DNA of 64,000 nt from Limnothrix sp. CACIAM 69d. Its GTDB lineage: Bacteria; Cyanobacteriota; Cyanobacteriia; CACIAM-69d. A program made the translations under genes and the position numbers. Each line of letters opens with the position of its first letter. Within the stretch, counting starts at the first letter, position 1. Below, one piece after another: positions 17,814 to 25,795 of the stretch. The notes beneath the pieces were generated by a model. It was given only the letters and a program-made list of their open reading frames with translations, did no database searches and had not been told where the DNA came from. The stretch covers positions 1 to 64,000 of the forward strand of contig MKGP02000070.1 in the NCBI GenBank assembly GCA_001913845.2, written 5' to 3'.

Positions 17814-19019
17814 ATGCAGCACGTTCCATCAAAACCCATTTCGGCTAAGCCACGGTCTCGATCGGCGCGGGGCAGTCAGTGGGATGCATTCGTTTTCCTT
17901 GAGGTGTTCGACAACGAGGGCGGCATCCAAACCTATAACCAAAATTTGCTGACGGCTTACGCTTGCGTAGCGGAGCCAAATCGCCAAGGCCGGGTCTGGA
18001 TTCTGCGCGATCGCCCCATGGCTAAACCCCCGATCGGGGAAGGGCGCTTGGAATTCAACTGTTTTGGCGGGGCCAAGTCCCGGGCGATCGGGCGGTTGCA
18101 AATGCTGGCCAGCCTGGCCTGGAATCTGTGGATTGCGCCACCGCGCCAGGTGTTTTGTGGCCACATCAATCTTGTTCAGGCGATCGCCTGGATTTGCCAG
18201 GTGCGGCGTATTCCCTACACGGTGCTGACCCACGGCAAGGAAGTTTGGGATCCCCTCTCGCCTCCGGCTCGCCGGGCCTTGCAGCGGGCCGATGCCCTTT
18301 GGATTGTTAGTCGCTATTCCCGCGATCGCGCCAGTCAGGCCAATCAGCTCAATCCCGATCGGGTGGATTTGATGCCCTGTCCGGTGGATGGCACGGTGTT
18401 CCGGCCAGGGCCCAAACCGCCGGAACTGTTGGCGCAGTACGGCTTGGCCGATTGCAAGGTGCTCATGACCGTGGCGCGGCTCTGGCCGGGCGATCGCTAC
18501 AAAGGGGTGGATGTGACCATTCGGGCCCTGCCGCTGATTGCCCGAGCCGTGCCCAACGTGAAATATCTGGTGATTGGTCGCGGCGAAGATCGCCCCCGTT
18601 TGGAGGCCCTGGCCTGTGAGATGGGAGTGGGCGATCGCGTGGTGTTTGCGGGGTTTGTGGCCACGGAAGCCCTGCCGGACTTCTACCGAGCCGCCGACCT
18701 CTACGTCATGCCCTCCCAAGAGGGATTTGGCATTGCCTACCTGGAAGCCATGGCCACGGGCGTGCCGGTCATTTCCGGTGATGACGACGGTTCCGCCGAC
18801 CCCTTGCAGGATGGTCGATTAGGGTGGCGTGTGCCCCACCGGGATTCGGAAGCTGTGGCCCGCGCCGCCATTGCTGCCTTGACGACCAGGGGCGATCGCC
18901 GTTGTGATGGGGCATGGCTGCGGCAAGAGGCCCTTGGCCTGTTTGGGGTGGATGCCTTTCGCGATCGCCTGCACCAGCTCCTGAACCGCAGCCCCCAGCG
19001 CGGCCCTCGCAAACCCTAG
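17814..19019 (+). CDS. Glycosyltransferase family 4 (GT-B) for surface polysaccharide
   Basis: Transfers a sugar from an activated donor to a growing glycan at the cytoplasmic membrane face. It has 401 residues with a GT-B fold. The N-terminal half shows DNEGGIQTYN (glycine-rich acceptor loop). The C-terminal half shows TVARLWPGDRYKGVD, LVIGRGEDRPRLE, VVFAGFV and the donor-binding EX7E-type motif SQEGFGIAYLEAMATGVPV. No membrane helix is seen. It leads a co-directional run of four polysaccharide genes (to 22045). Donor and acceptor cannot be deduced. Confidence 0.9.
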   Translation: MQHVPSKPISAKPRSRSARGSQWDAFVFLEVFDNEGGIQTYNQNLLTAYACVAEPNRQGRVWILRDRPMAKPPIGEGRLEFNCFGGAKSRAIGRLQMLASLAWNLWIAPPRQVFCGHINLVQAIAWICQVRRIPYTVLTHGKEVWDPLSPPARRALQRADALWIVSRYSRDRASQANQLNPDRVDLMPCPVDGTVFRPGPKPPELLAQYGLADCKVLMTVARLWPGDRYKGVDVTIRALPLIARAVPNVKYLVIGRGEDRPRLEALACEMGVGDRVVFAGFVATEALPDFYRAADLYVMPSQEGFGIAYLEAMATGVPVISGDDDGSADPLQDGRLGWRVPHRDSEAVARAAIAALTTRGDRRCDGAWLRQEALGLFGVDAFRDRLHQLLNRSPQRGPRKP

Positions 19020-19035
19020 GTTCAGGAAATCCTTG

Positions 19036-19095
19036 ATCGCCCAATTTCAATCGCCCAATTTCAATCGCCCAATCCCTCAATTGCCCAATCCCTCG
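19036..19095. repeat. Tandem repeat between glycosyltransferase genes
   Basis: A 14-base unit atcgcccaatttca occurs twice exactly, followed by two 16-base variants (atcgcccaatccctca, attgcccaatccctcg). Further degenerate copies continue to about 19170. The next gene begins with its own internal repeats, so slippage has been active over about 250 bases here. Confidence 0.7.
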
Positions 19096-19177
19096 ATTTT
19101 TGCCCCCTGGATTCGCCCAATTTTTCGATCTTCAAGCCCTCGATTTCCCCAATCTTTCGATTCCCCAATGTTATGCT

Positions 19178-20275
19178 ATGGGCGCTTTATCCCCGGAACC
19201 TCTCCCCACTGAGTCGCCAGCTTCAGAAACCCCAACTCCAGCCAGCCAAACTCCAGCCAGCCAAACTCCAAACTCAGTAACCCCAGACTCACCCACTCCA
19301 AACGCCCAAACTTCGGAGTTCCCAGGCCCAGAAACCAACGCGCGGGAACCCCTAATTTCTGCGATCATTTGCACCCACAATCGAGCGGAATATCTGGGCG
19401 GGGCGATCGATAGTCTGCTGAGCCAAGATTGCGGGGCAACGCTCCCCTACGAAATTGTGGTGGTGGACAATGCTTCCACCGATCACACGCGGGAAGTGGT
19501 GGAAGCACGCCTGATTCACCCCCGATTGCGCTACGTTTACGAGTCGATCACAGGCTTGTCTGTGGCCCGCAATGCCGGAGCCAAAGCCGCCCGCAGTCAC
19601 TTGCTCGCCTATTTGGACGACGACGCAGAAGCCAGCCCCCAATGGTTACGGATGCTCTACGAAGCATTTGCCCAAAACGATCGCCTGGCCATTGCCGGGG
19701 GGCGCGTTACCCTGCTGTGGCCCCCGGGGCGATCGCGCCCGCGCTGGCTTTCCGATGGCATGACTGAACCGTTGGGGGCCTATGACTTGGGCGATCAACC
19801 GATCATCATTCACAATCCGGGACAAACGCCGCGCGGCTTGAATTATGCAATCCGTCGGTCTTTTCTCGATCGGGTGGGCGGTTTTGACCCCAGCCTAGGG
19901 CGCGTGGGGAAAAAATTGCTGTCGAACGAAGAACTAATGATGACCGAACGGGCGATCGAACTGAACTGGCAAGTGGGCTACATTCCCGCCGCCCATGCCG
20001 CCCACAACGTTGCCCCAGAGCGATTGAATCCCCGATGGTTTTTAAATCGCGCCTGGTGGCAAGGCATCAGTGAGTGCTATCGCGAACAACTGGCTGGACG
20101 GGCGGGCTTGCGCCAGTTTGGCTTGGCGGGCGATCGGTTCCTGCGGGGCCTCTGGAAAGCCCTTCGCCACTGGCGGGATCCTGCCATTCGTTTTGACAAC
20201 CTGGTCTATGCCTATGGTCAGTTGGGCTACCTGTGGGCCATCCTCCGCACCCTCATGGGTCGTCGGGCATTATAG
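19178..20275 (+). CDS. GT2 glycosyltransferase, HpsE-like
   Basis: A family 2 inverting glycosyltransferase of about 365 residues from ATG 19178. Residues 1-55 are a Pro/Thr/Ser/Gln repeat leader (TPASQTPASQTP) encoded by a DNA tandem repeat. The GT-A domain begins at LISAIICTHNR. It shows VVVDNASTDHT, the metal-binding YLDDDAE (DXD), and GGFDPSLGR..LLSNEE (the ED-type catalytic region). The layout and context fit the hormogonium polysaccharide enzyme HpsE; this is inference. A TTG at 19100 would add 26 residues. The variable N-terminal repeat is probably disordered. Confidence 0.85.
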   Translation: MGALSPEPLPTESPASETPTPASQTPASQTPNSVTPDSPTPNAQTSEFPGPETNAREPLISAIICTHNRAEYLGGAIDSLLSQDCGATLPYEIVVVDNASTDHTREVVEARLIHPRLRYVYESITGLSVARNAGAKAARSHLLAYLDDDAEASPQWLRMLYEAFAQNDRLAIAGGRVTLLWPPGRSRPRWLSDGMTEPLGAYDLGDQPIIIHNPGQTPRGLNYAIRRSFLDRVGGFDPSLGRVGKKLLSNEELMMTERAIELNWQVGYIPAAHAAHNVAPERLNPRWFLNRAWWQGISECYREQLAGRAGLRQFGLAGDRFLRGLWKALRHWRDPAIRFDNLVYAYGQLGYLWAILRTLMGRRAL

Positions 20276-20403
20276 GCTTGGCCCTCGTGATCATCGTCGA
20301 TGTCCCCGTTCCCCATTACCCCTAAAATTCGTTCGATTCGGCTTCATTTTTCGCTAAATCACCCCTGTCTCCGCCATCCGCTGCTGTCTCACCCCCCTTC
20401 AGC

Positions 20404-21369
20404 ATGACCATTCATCCGCAACAAATCACCAGCAACACGGTTCCCGTTTCCGTGCTCATTCCGGCCAAAAACGAAGAGGCCAACCTGCCCGCCTGTCTTG
20501 AAAGCGTGGCTCGGGCCGACGAAATTTTTGTGGTGGATTCCCACAGCGACGATCGCAGCGTTGAAATTTGCAAAAGCTACGGCGCAACCGTCGTGCAATT
20601 TCAGTTCAACGGTCGTTGGCCCAAAAAGAAAAATTGGTCGCTGGAAAATCTGCCCTTTCGGAATGAATGGGTTTTGATTGTGGATTGTGATGAGCGAATT
20701 ACCCCGGAGCTATGGGACGAAATTGCTGAGGCGATCGCCCGTCCCGGTTTCGCGGGTTACTATCTCAACCGCCGCGTCTTTTTCCTAGGGAAATGGATTC
20801 GCTATGGGGGTAAATATCCCGATTGGAATCTGCGATTGTTTAAGCATCAATCGGGTCGCTACGAAAACCTGGGAACCGAAGAAATTCGCAACACGGGAGA
20901 CAACGAGGTTCATGAGCATGTTTTGATCAATCCAAGCCATGGCCAAGTGGGCTATCTCAAGGAAGATATGCTGCATATTGACTTCCGGGATATTTACCAG
21001 TGGCTAGCTCGCCACAATCGCTATTCCAATTGGGAAGCCCAGGTCTATTTAAATCTATTAGAAGGGCGCGGCAAAGACGGAACCTTGAAGGGCAATCTGT
21101 TTGGAAATGCCGTGGAGCGGAAGCGGGCCCTGAAGCGGTTGTGGGTGCGGTTGCCTATGAAGCCCTTCATTCGATTTGTGCTGTTTTATATTATTCGGCT
21201 GGGATTTTTGGATGGTTATCCCGGTTATGTGTATGGTCGGTTGCTGAGTCAGTATGAGTTTCAAATTGGGGTTAAGCTCTACGAATTGCGCAAGTCGGGC
21301 GGGCAGTTGAACCAACAGCAACAACCCAAATCCAGTCCCCGATCGGCTTCGTCGTCACTCCATTCCTGA
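20404..21369 (+). CDS. GT2 glycosyltransferase (WaaE/KdtX-like)
   Basis: A 321-residue GT-A transferase. It shows VSVLIPAKNEEANLPACLES at the N-terminus, FVVDSHSDDRS for nucleotide binding, VDCDERITPEL (DXD-type metal site), and WIRYGGKYPDWNLRLFK. This last block is typical of the lipopolysaccharide core beta-glucosyltransferase WaaE family. A C-terminal amphipathic or membrane-associated region follows (FIRFVLFYIIRLGFLDGYPGYVYG). The tail is Gln/Ser-rich. It is the third gene of the polysaccharide cluster and ends 10 bases before the acetyltransferase gene, so the two are probably co-transcribed. Confidence 0.9.
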   Translation: MTIHPQQITSNTVPVSVLIPAKNEEANLPACLESVARADEIFVVDSHSDDRSVEICKSYGATVVQFQFNGRWPKKKNWSLENLPFRNEWVLIVDCDERITPELWDEIAEAIARPGFAGYYLNRRVFFLGKWIRYGGKYPDWNLRLFKHQSGRYENLGTEEIRNTGDNEVHEHVLINPSHGQVGYLKEDMLHIDFRDIYQWLARHNRYSNWEAQVYLNLLEGRGKDGTLKGNLFGNAVERKRALKRLWVRLPMKPFIRFVLFYIIRLGFLDGYPGYVYGRLLSQYEFQIGVKLYELRKSGGQLNQQQQPKSSPRSASSSLHS

Positions 21370-21379
21370 GGCATCGCCT

Positions 21380-22045
21380 ATGACTGTGCCCCATAATTTT
21401 GAGCGGGCAACCCAATCCTATGCCCACCCCGATCGGGTGAACCCTGTGGTGACCGATGAGCCAGCTTGGTTTGATCTCAGTTGCTATGATCAATCTTGGT
21501 TCGATCGGGGGCGGCCCGGCTGGTTTATTTTGTTGTGGTGGTTCATTCAAGGCACTTTGTTTCCCCTCTCTCCCCACCCGGCCAATGGGTTTCGCTGTTG
21601 GTTATTGCGCTGTTTTGGGGCAAAGATTGGTAAGCGCGTAGTGATTCGATCGAGCGCTCGATTTACCTATCCTTGGAAAGTAAAAATTGGTGATTGGTCT
21701 TGGGTTGGAGATCATGTCACGTTCTACAGTCTCGATCGCATTGAAGTGGGTTCCCACTGCATCATTTCCCAAGGCAGCTATCTTTGCACCGGCAGTCATG
21801 ATATTCGCGATCGCGCCTTTGGGTTGTTGGTGGAACCGGTGGTAATTGGTAATGGCACTTGGGTCGCGACGGATTGTTTTGTGGCCCCCGGCGTGAGCAT
21901 TGGCGCAAACAGCATCATCGGCGCAAGAAGCACGGTACTGATGAATATTCCCGCTCGCTCGATCGCTTGGGGAAACCCTTGCAAACCCCAACGAGCACGA
22001 TCGCTCGATCGGGATCAGTCATCCTCCACAATTCCATCCCAATAG
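21380..22045 (+). CDS. Hexapeptide-repeat acetyltransferase (WcaF-like)
   Basis: Left-handed beta-helix O-acetyltransferase that decorates polysaccharide sugars using acetyl-CoA. It has 221 residues. An N-terminal region with LLWWFIQGTLFPLSPHPANGFRCWLLRCFGAKIG is followed by hexapeptide rungs (IGKRVVIRSSARF, IGDWSWVGDHV, IEVGSHCIISQGSYLCTGSHD, VIGNGTWVATDCFVAPGVSIG). The SHD motif with the catalytic His of the WcaF/WcaB class is present. HpsU of the hormogonium polysaccharide locus is a possible equivalent. It is the last gene of the cluster. Confidence 0.88.
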   Translation: MTVPHNFERATQSYAHPDRVNPVVTDEPAWFDLSCYDQSWFDRGRPGWFILLWWFIQGTLFPLSPHPANGFRCWLLRCFGAKIGKRVVIRSSARFTYPWKVKIGDWSWVGDHVTFYSLDRIEVGSHCIISQGSYLCTGSHDIRDRAFGLLVEPVVIGNGTWVATDCFVAPGVSIGANSIIGARSTVLMNIPARSIAWGNPCKPQRARSLDRDQSSSTIPSQ

Positions 22046-22109
22046 GCACTGATTAGGACTGCTTGGCCCTGATGAATCGACACTAATCGACACCCAGTGA
22101 TCAAGTAGA

Positions 22110-23204
22110 TCAAGTTGGCTGATTGAACGAATCAACGCCAATCGAAGCCAGCAGTAATTCTGCCCCGTAACGCACCGGATCCGTGCAGGGGCGATCGGTC
22201 AAGGCCGCCACCCGATCGCACTCGGCCCTTGCCTCCGCCTCCGACAGATGCGCCGTGTTCAGGGCGATCGCTGCCACGGGCGCTGGGGCATAGGTTCCGG
22301 CCGCTCGTGCCACCGCTTCATAAAGGGCCACCACATCCGGCAATGGCGGAATCGGGCAATGGGGCAAATCTCGCAAATGAACTTGCCCGGCCCGATGCAC
22401 CAAAATTAAATGGGTGGGCTGCGATCCCCGCAACAATGGCAAGGTGGCCGTTGATCCCGGATGCAGCAATGATCCTTGGCCCTCGATCGCTAACAAATCC
22501 CCCTCGCCTAAGCCCTCCGCGTCTTGGGCCGCCTGCAACAGGGCCCGCTCCACCGCCCCCGCCGCAAAATCCACCCGCACCGCATCCAGGGCCACCCCCT
22601 GCCCGGCAATCATCAACCCCGCTTGACCCGTGCCCACAAAATGCGCTTGTCGGCCCTGGCGGCGGGCTGCTCGGCACAGTTCCAAGGTGGTGGACATCTT
22701 CCCGATCGCCATATCTGTGCCCACGGCTAAAACCCGCACCCCCGGCAGCAACCGCGCCAACCCTGACCCGATCGTCAGGCCCGTTGGTTCCACCCGCACA
22801 TCCCAAATCCATTGCCCCGGCTGTTGGCAGCCCACCCAATCGGGCGCTTGACTGAGGGGGCGATGCAGGCCATTCACCAGGGAAACCCCCGCCCGCAGCG
22901 CCTCCTTCAGTTCCGTTTCCCACTCCGCCGGCAAAATTCCCCCCGAAGGCGCAATCCCAATCAGCAAGGTATCGACCCCCAGGGCGATCGCCTCCTGCGC
23001 ACTGGCCACCACGGGAACCGGGCGATCGATCCCCGTTAGGGCAACCAGGCTAGCACCGGTCGCATCGCGATCGATCACTGCCACCACCTCCGCCGCGCTG
23101 TAGCGCAAGAAGGCGAGACCCGTTTTGCCGCGTGGGCCTCTCAACCCCTCATGTAACAAAACCCCTACCCGTCGCCCCGCCAAGCGCGGATTCAGAAAGT
23201 CCAT
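22110..23204 (-). CDS. DUF1611 / DgcN-family P-loop protein
   Basis: About 365 residues from ATG 23204 (a TTG four codons upstream is also open). The N-terminal Rossmann-like domain has RVGVLLHEGLRGPRGKTG and AVIDRDATGAS. The C-terminal domain carries VGTDMAIGKMSTTLEL, a P-loop-like nucleotide-binding motif, then HFVGTGQAGLMIAGQGV and EGQGSLLHPG. This is the DUF1611 architecture. Some members (DgcN) act as D-glutamate N-acetyltransferases paired with an epimerase/racemase DgcA. No DgcA neighbour lies in this window, so the function remains open. Confidence 0.85.
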   Translation of the reverse strand: MDFLNPRLAGRRVGVLLHEGLRGPRGKTGLAFLRYSAAEVVAVIDRDATGASLVALTGIDRPVPVVASAQEAIALGVDTLLIGIAPSGGILPAEWETELKEALRAGVSLVNGLHRPLSQAPDWVGCQQPGQWIWDVRVEPTGLTIGSGLARLLPGVRVLAVGTDMAIGKMSTTLELCRAARRQGRQAHFVGTGQAGLMIAGQGVALDAVRVDFAAGAVERALLQAAQDAEGLGEGDLLAIEGQGSLLHPGSTATLPLLRGSQPTHLILVHRAGQVHLRDLPHCPIPPLPDVVALYEAVARAAGTYAPAPVAAIALNTAHLSEAEARAECDRVAALTDRPCTDPVRYGAELLLASIGVDSFNQPT

Positions 23205-23343
23205 CGATTCTCTCAACTACGGATGCTTGGGCTGATTTACTGAACTAGTTTGCTGGACTGGTTTGCTGGATTCGTTTGCTGGACTTGCTGGCTAAATCGG
23301 CATGTTCAGTTCGCTGAATTTGGGCTGCAACTTAGGCCGATCG

Positions 23344-23583
23344 CTAGCGTTCAATCCAGGGCACGGTACGCAACCATTCCCATACGCCCGTATGTCTTCG
23401 CTGCGTCACATTTTGGCTATGCTCTGCAACGGCCATTTTCAAATCCTCAGGGCTAAATTCATAGCCCAACCGACAGGCCACATCGGCAAATTCTTGGGGC
23501 GTTTTCACAGACTTGAAATATTGTCGAATCTGTTCGCTCTGGGCAGCAGCAATTAAGAAGCGATCGGCATTATCAATAGACAT
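23344..23583 (-). CDS. Nif11-like small protein
   Basis: A 79-residue protein. The first 50 residues follow the Nif11 leader pattern: RFLIAAAQSEQIRQYFKSV, then TPQEFADVACRLGYEFSPEDL. Family members are either stand-alone proteins of nitrogen-related loci or leader regions of ribosomally made peptides. Here there is no GG cleavage site, no Cys/Ser-rich core, and no lanthionine or nitrile-hydratase-like neighbour, so a peptide precursor role is doubtful. The tail is basic and Trp-rich (TGVWEWLRTVPWIER). ATG 23583 is the start. Confidence 0.7.
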   Translation of the reverse strand: MSIDNADRFLIAAAQSEQIRQYFKSVKTPQEFADVACRLGYEFSPEDLKMAVAEHSQNVTQRRHTGVWEWLRTVPWIER

Positions 23584-23680
23584 AACTCAGCACCGAAAAG
23601 ACACCAAAATGGATGACCCTTGAGGCCCCTGAAAAGCACCTTTGGAAACCACCCGGGGGAAATCACCCGAGTAAAAGACC

Positions 23681-24292
23681 TTAGGGACAAAACAACGTGT
23701 CGCGCGTGGCCCGGCCCGTCACGGGATTCACCCCATCCGCCACCGCACAAAGCTTGTCTAGGGTGTCCGATCGCAACAACACATCCGTAAAGTCCGCTCC
23801 CGTAATTTTGACACCGGGAATATTAATGCTGGCGGCAAAGGCTCCTTCTAGCACCGCATTGGTCAAATCTGCATTGACTAATCGGGCTGAATCAAGGGTG
23901 GAATTTCGTAAATTTGCACCGCTCAAATTCGCTGATTCTAAGTTTGCGGCAAAGAAGCGAACTCCTTCAAGATTCGCGTTATGAAAGTTTGCTTCCCGCA
24001 GATTGGCTTTGGTGAAGTCATCATCTCGCAAATCTTGATTGGAAAAGTCTGCACCCACCAACGAGAAGCGGTTGTAATTTTCTGCCCAAGCGGGTTCCGC
24101 CAATCCACCCCAACCCGCCAGCAAGGTCAGCCCCAAACTCAAGGCCAGCAGTGGCAACACAACCCATCGCCGCCAAGGATGATGCATTGAATGGTTACTC
24201 AACTCAACTGCATCTGCTCGATCGAGGTGAGCATCAAGGTTTTGAAGACGAGCTTCGTTAGCTTGAGTCATTGTCACAAAAATCTTTAACAT
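23681..24292 (-). CDS. Exported pentapeptide-repeat protein (thylakoid-lumen type)
   Basis: 203 residues. Residues 40-70 form a signal sequence (RRWVVLPLLALSLGLTLLAGW, ending at EPAWAEN). The mature part is a run of A(D/N)LXX pentapeptides (ADFSNQDLRDDDFTKANLREANFHNANLEGVRFFAANLES) that folds as a right-handed beta-helix, with a C-terminal CAVADG..TLFCP region with two cysteines. This is close in layout to plant thylakoid-lumen 15-17 kDa proteins. Location is inferred as lumen or periplasm; the biochemical role is unknown. ATG 24292 gives a long leader; an inner ATG at 24271 is possible. Confidence 0.85.
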   Translation of the reverse strand: MLKIFVTMTQANEARLQNLDAHLDRADAVELSNHSMHHPWRRWVVLPLLALSLGLTLLAGWGGLAEPAWAENYNRFSLVGADFSNQDLRDDDFTKANLREANFHNANLEGVRFFAANLESANLSGANLRNSTLDSARLVNADLTNAVLEGAFAASINIPGVKITGADFTDVLLRSDTLDKLCAVADGVNPVTGRATRDTLFCP

Positions 24293-24776
24293 CGCTGAAA
24301 ACTCCCAAATTTAATCTCCATGAACAAGATTGCGCTTTCTATAAGCACTAACAGTTACCAAGATCAAAGGTTTCAAGCATGAATCTCGCGTCAGAGATCT
24401 GAGCTGTGAAACACCGGCTTAAATTGGGTTTGCACTGTATAAACAACCTCTAGGAGATTATCAAACCTAGGGATCAGAAACCAAGCTGTAATTACAAGCT
24501 GAAATTAATTGTAGGATCGTGACCCGATCGCCCTAAATACACCCTAAAGAGCTAAAAGCCCCAAGCCCCGATCAACGACTCATCACCACCCATCATTAAT
24601 TGAAGACGCTGATTGAAGACACTCGATCAATCAACTACCAATTGAGAGGAATTTAAACAACAGCAATCCACTCAGGACGATTGGCTCAGGTTAATCAATC
24701 TGATAGTCATCTAGGGCAATTTACCTGAGAGCGATGAATTCAGGTTAATTAACCCAAGATAACCAGCCCAGGGCAA
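24293..24776. other. A+T-rich spacer
   Basis: The 484-bp spacer contains no plausible gene. It has degenerate repeats around caggttaat(c/t)aa and agggcaatt(t/a)a at about 24690-24785. The promoter of the pentapeptide gene (leftward) should lie near 24300-24400. Confidence 0.5.
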
Positions 24777-25643
24777 TTAACTTAGGGGAGCAAGCTCCGG
24801 TGGAAAATCATCATCGGTGGGAAAAGGCAGGGTTTCATCAATCATGCCCTCGGATGGTTCATCGTCCACGGGGCCAAGGGGAATAAACTCCTCTTCTTCA
24901 TCTTCTTCAGTGCTTTCGCTGGCCACAAGCAAAACGGTGATGTTGTCACGACCACCGCGATCTTTGGCCGACTGCACCAGACGTTCCACCAACTGATCGA
25001 GCTGGTGGGCCGAAGGCATTTGGCAAAGATGATGCAAGATTTCGGAGTCGGATAATTCCTCCGTGAGACCGTCACTACAGAGCAGCAATTGATCCCCCAA
25101 TCGAAACTCAAGGGGATAAATTTCCACTAACTCCAGCTCTCGCCGTCCCAGGCATTGCATCAACACATGTCGCCAGGGGTGCGATCGGGCCTGCTCTTGG
25201 CTCAGGTCGCCGCTTTCAACGGCCCGGGCCACCCAGGTGTGATCTTTGGTGAGTTGCAGCAGGTGTTGCTCCCGCGATCGATAGAGGCGCGAGTCACCCA
25301 CATGCACCTGCCACCACTGGTCATCGCGATACATAATCGCCACGATCGTCGTGCCCATTTCGGCCCGTTCCGGATGGCGAACTTGGTCATCCAAAATGGC
25401 ATCGTTGGCTTTCTCGATCGCCACTTCCAACAGGGCCGGTGAGGAAGCCTCTGATTCCCAAGCTTGCAGGATCACTTGGCTAACCACTTCGATCGCAATG
25501 CGGCTAGCTTCCTGTCCACCCGCATGGCCGCCCATTCCATCCGCAACGATGAATAACCGACCTTCAGGATCGACAAACAAATTATCTTGATTGACACTTC
25601 GCAGCATTCCGCGATCGGTCAATCCCGAGGCTCGAAACTTCAT
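24777..25643 (-). CDS. PP2C-type protein serine/threonine phosphatase
   Basis: Removes phosphate from phosphoproteins using a two-metal centre. 288 residues with all PP2C motifs: SGLTDRGMLRSVNQDN at the N-terminus, VADGMGGHAGG (metal-binding Asp), GTTIVAIM, HVGDSRLYR, TKDHTW, LLCSDGLTEELSD and DRGGRDNITVLL. The fold ends at about residue 240. A highly acidic C-terminal tail (STEEDEEEEF, TDDDFP) follows and may modulate interactions. It resembles cyanobacterial tPphA/PphA-like enzymes. The substrate is unknown; possible partners in this window are the Ser/Thr kinase at 38277 and the ABC1 protein directly upstream. Confidence 0.93.
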   Translation of the reverse strand: MKFRASGLTDRGMLRSVNQDNLFVDPEGRLFIVADGMGGHAGGQEASRIAIEVVSQVILQAWESEASSPALLEVAIEKANDAILDDQVRHPERAEMGTTIVAIMYRDDQWWQVHVGDSRLYRSREQHLLQLTKDHTWVARAVESGDLSQEQARSHPWRHVLMQCLGRRELELVEIYPLEFRLGDQLLLCSDGLTEELSDSEILHHLCQMPSAHQLDQLVERLVQSAKDRGGRDNITVLLVASESTEEDEEEEFIPLGPVDDEPSEGMIDETLPFPTDDDFPPELAPLS

Positions 25644-25763
25644 GGGCGAACGGGACGGGGGTAGAACAGGGGCAATCAGGATTGGCAGCCAACCGAACGC
25701 TGAGCGCGGGTGGCAGCGATCGCGGTCTATCGAGCTTGGTTGGCCATGGAGCGCGTCGGAGAG

Positions 25764-25782
25764 TGAGGGGTATCACCCCTCA
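25764..25782 (-). terminator. Stem-loop after the ABC1 gene
   Basis: A perfect 8-bp stem tgaggggt/acccctca with a 3-base loop lies 13 bases past the stop of the leftward ABC1 gene. It is not followed by a T-run on the minus strand, so it is at best a weak terminator or an mRNA 3'-end stabiliser. Confidence 0.35.
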
Positions 25783-25795
25783 AATCCCTAGGACT

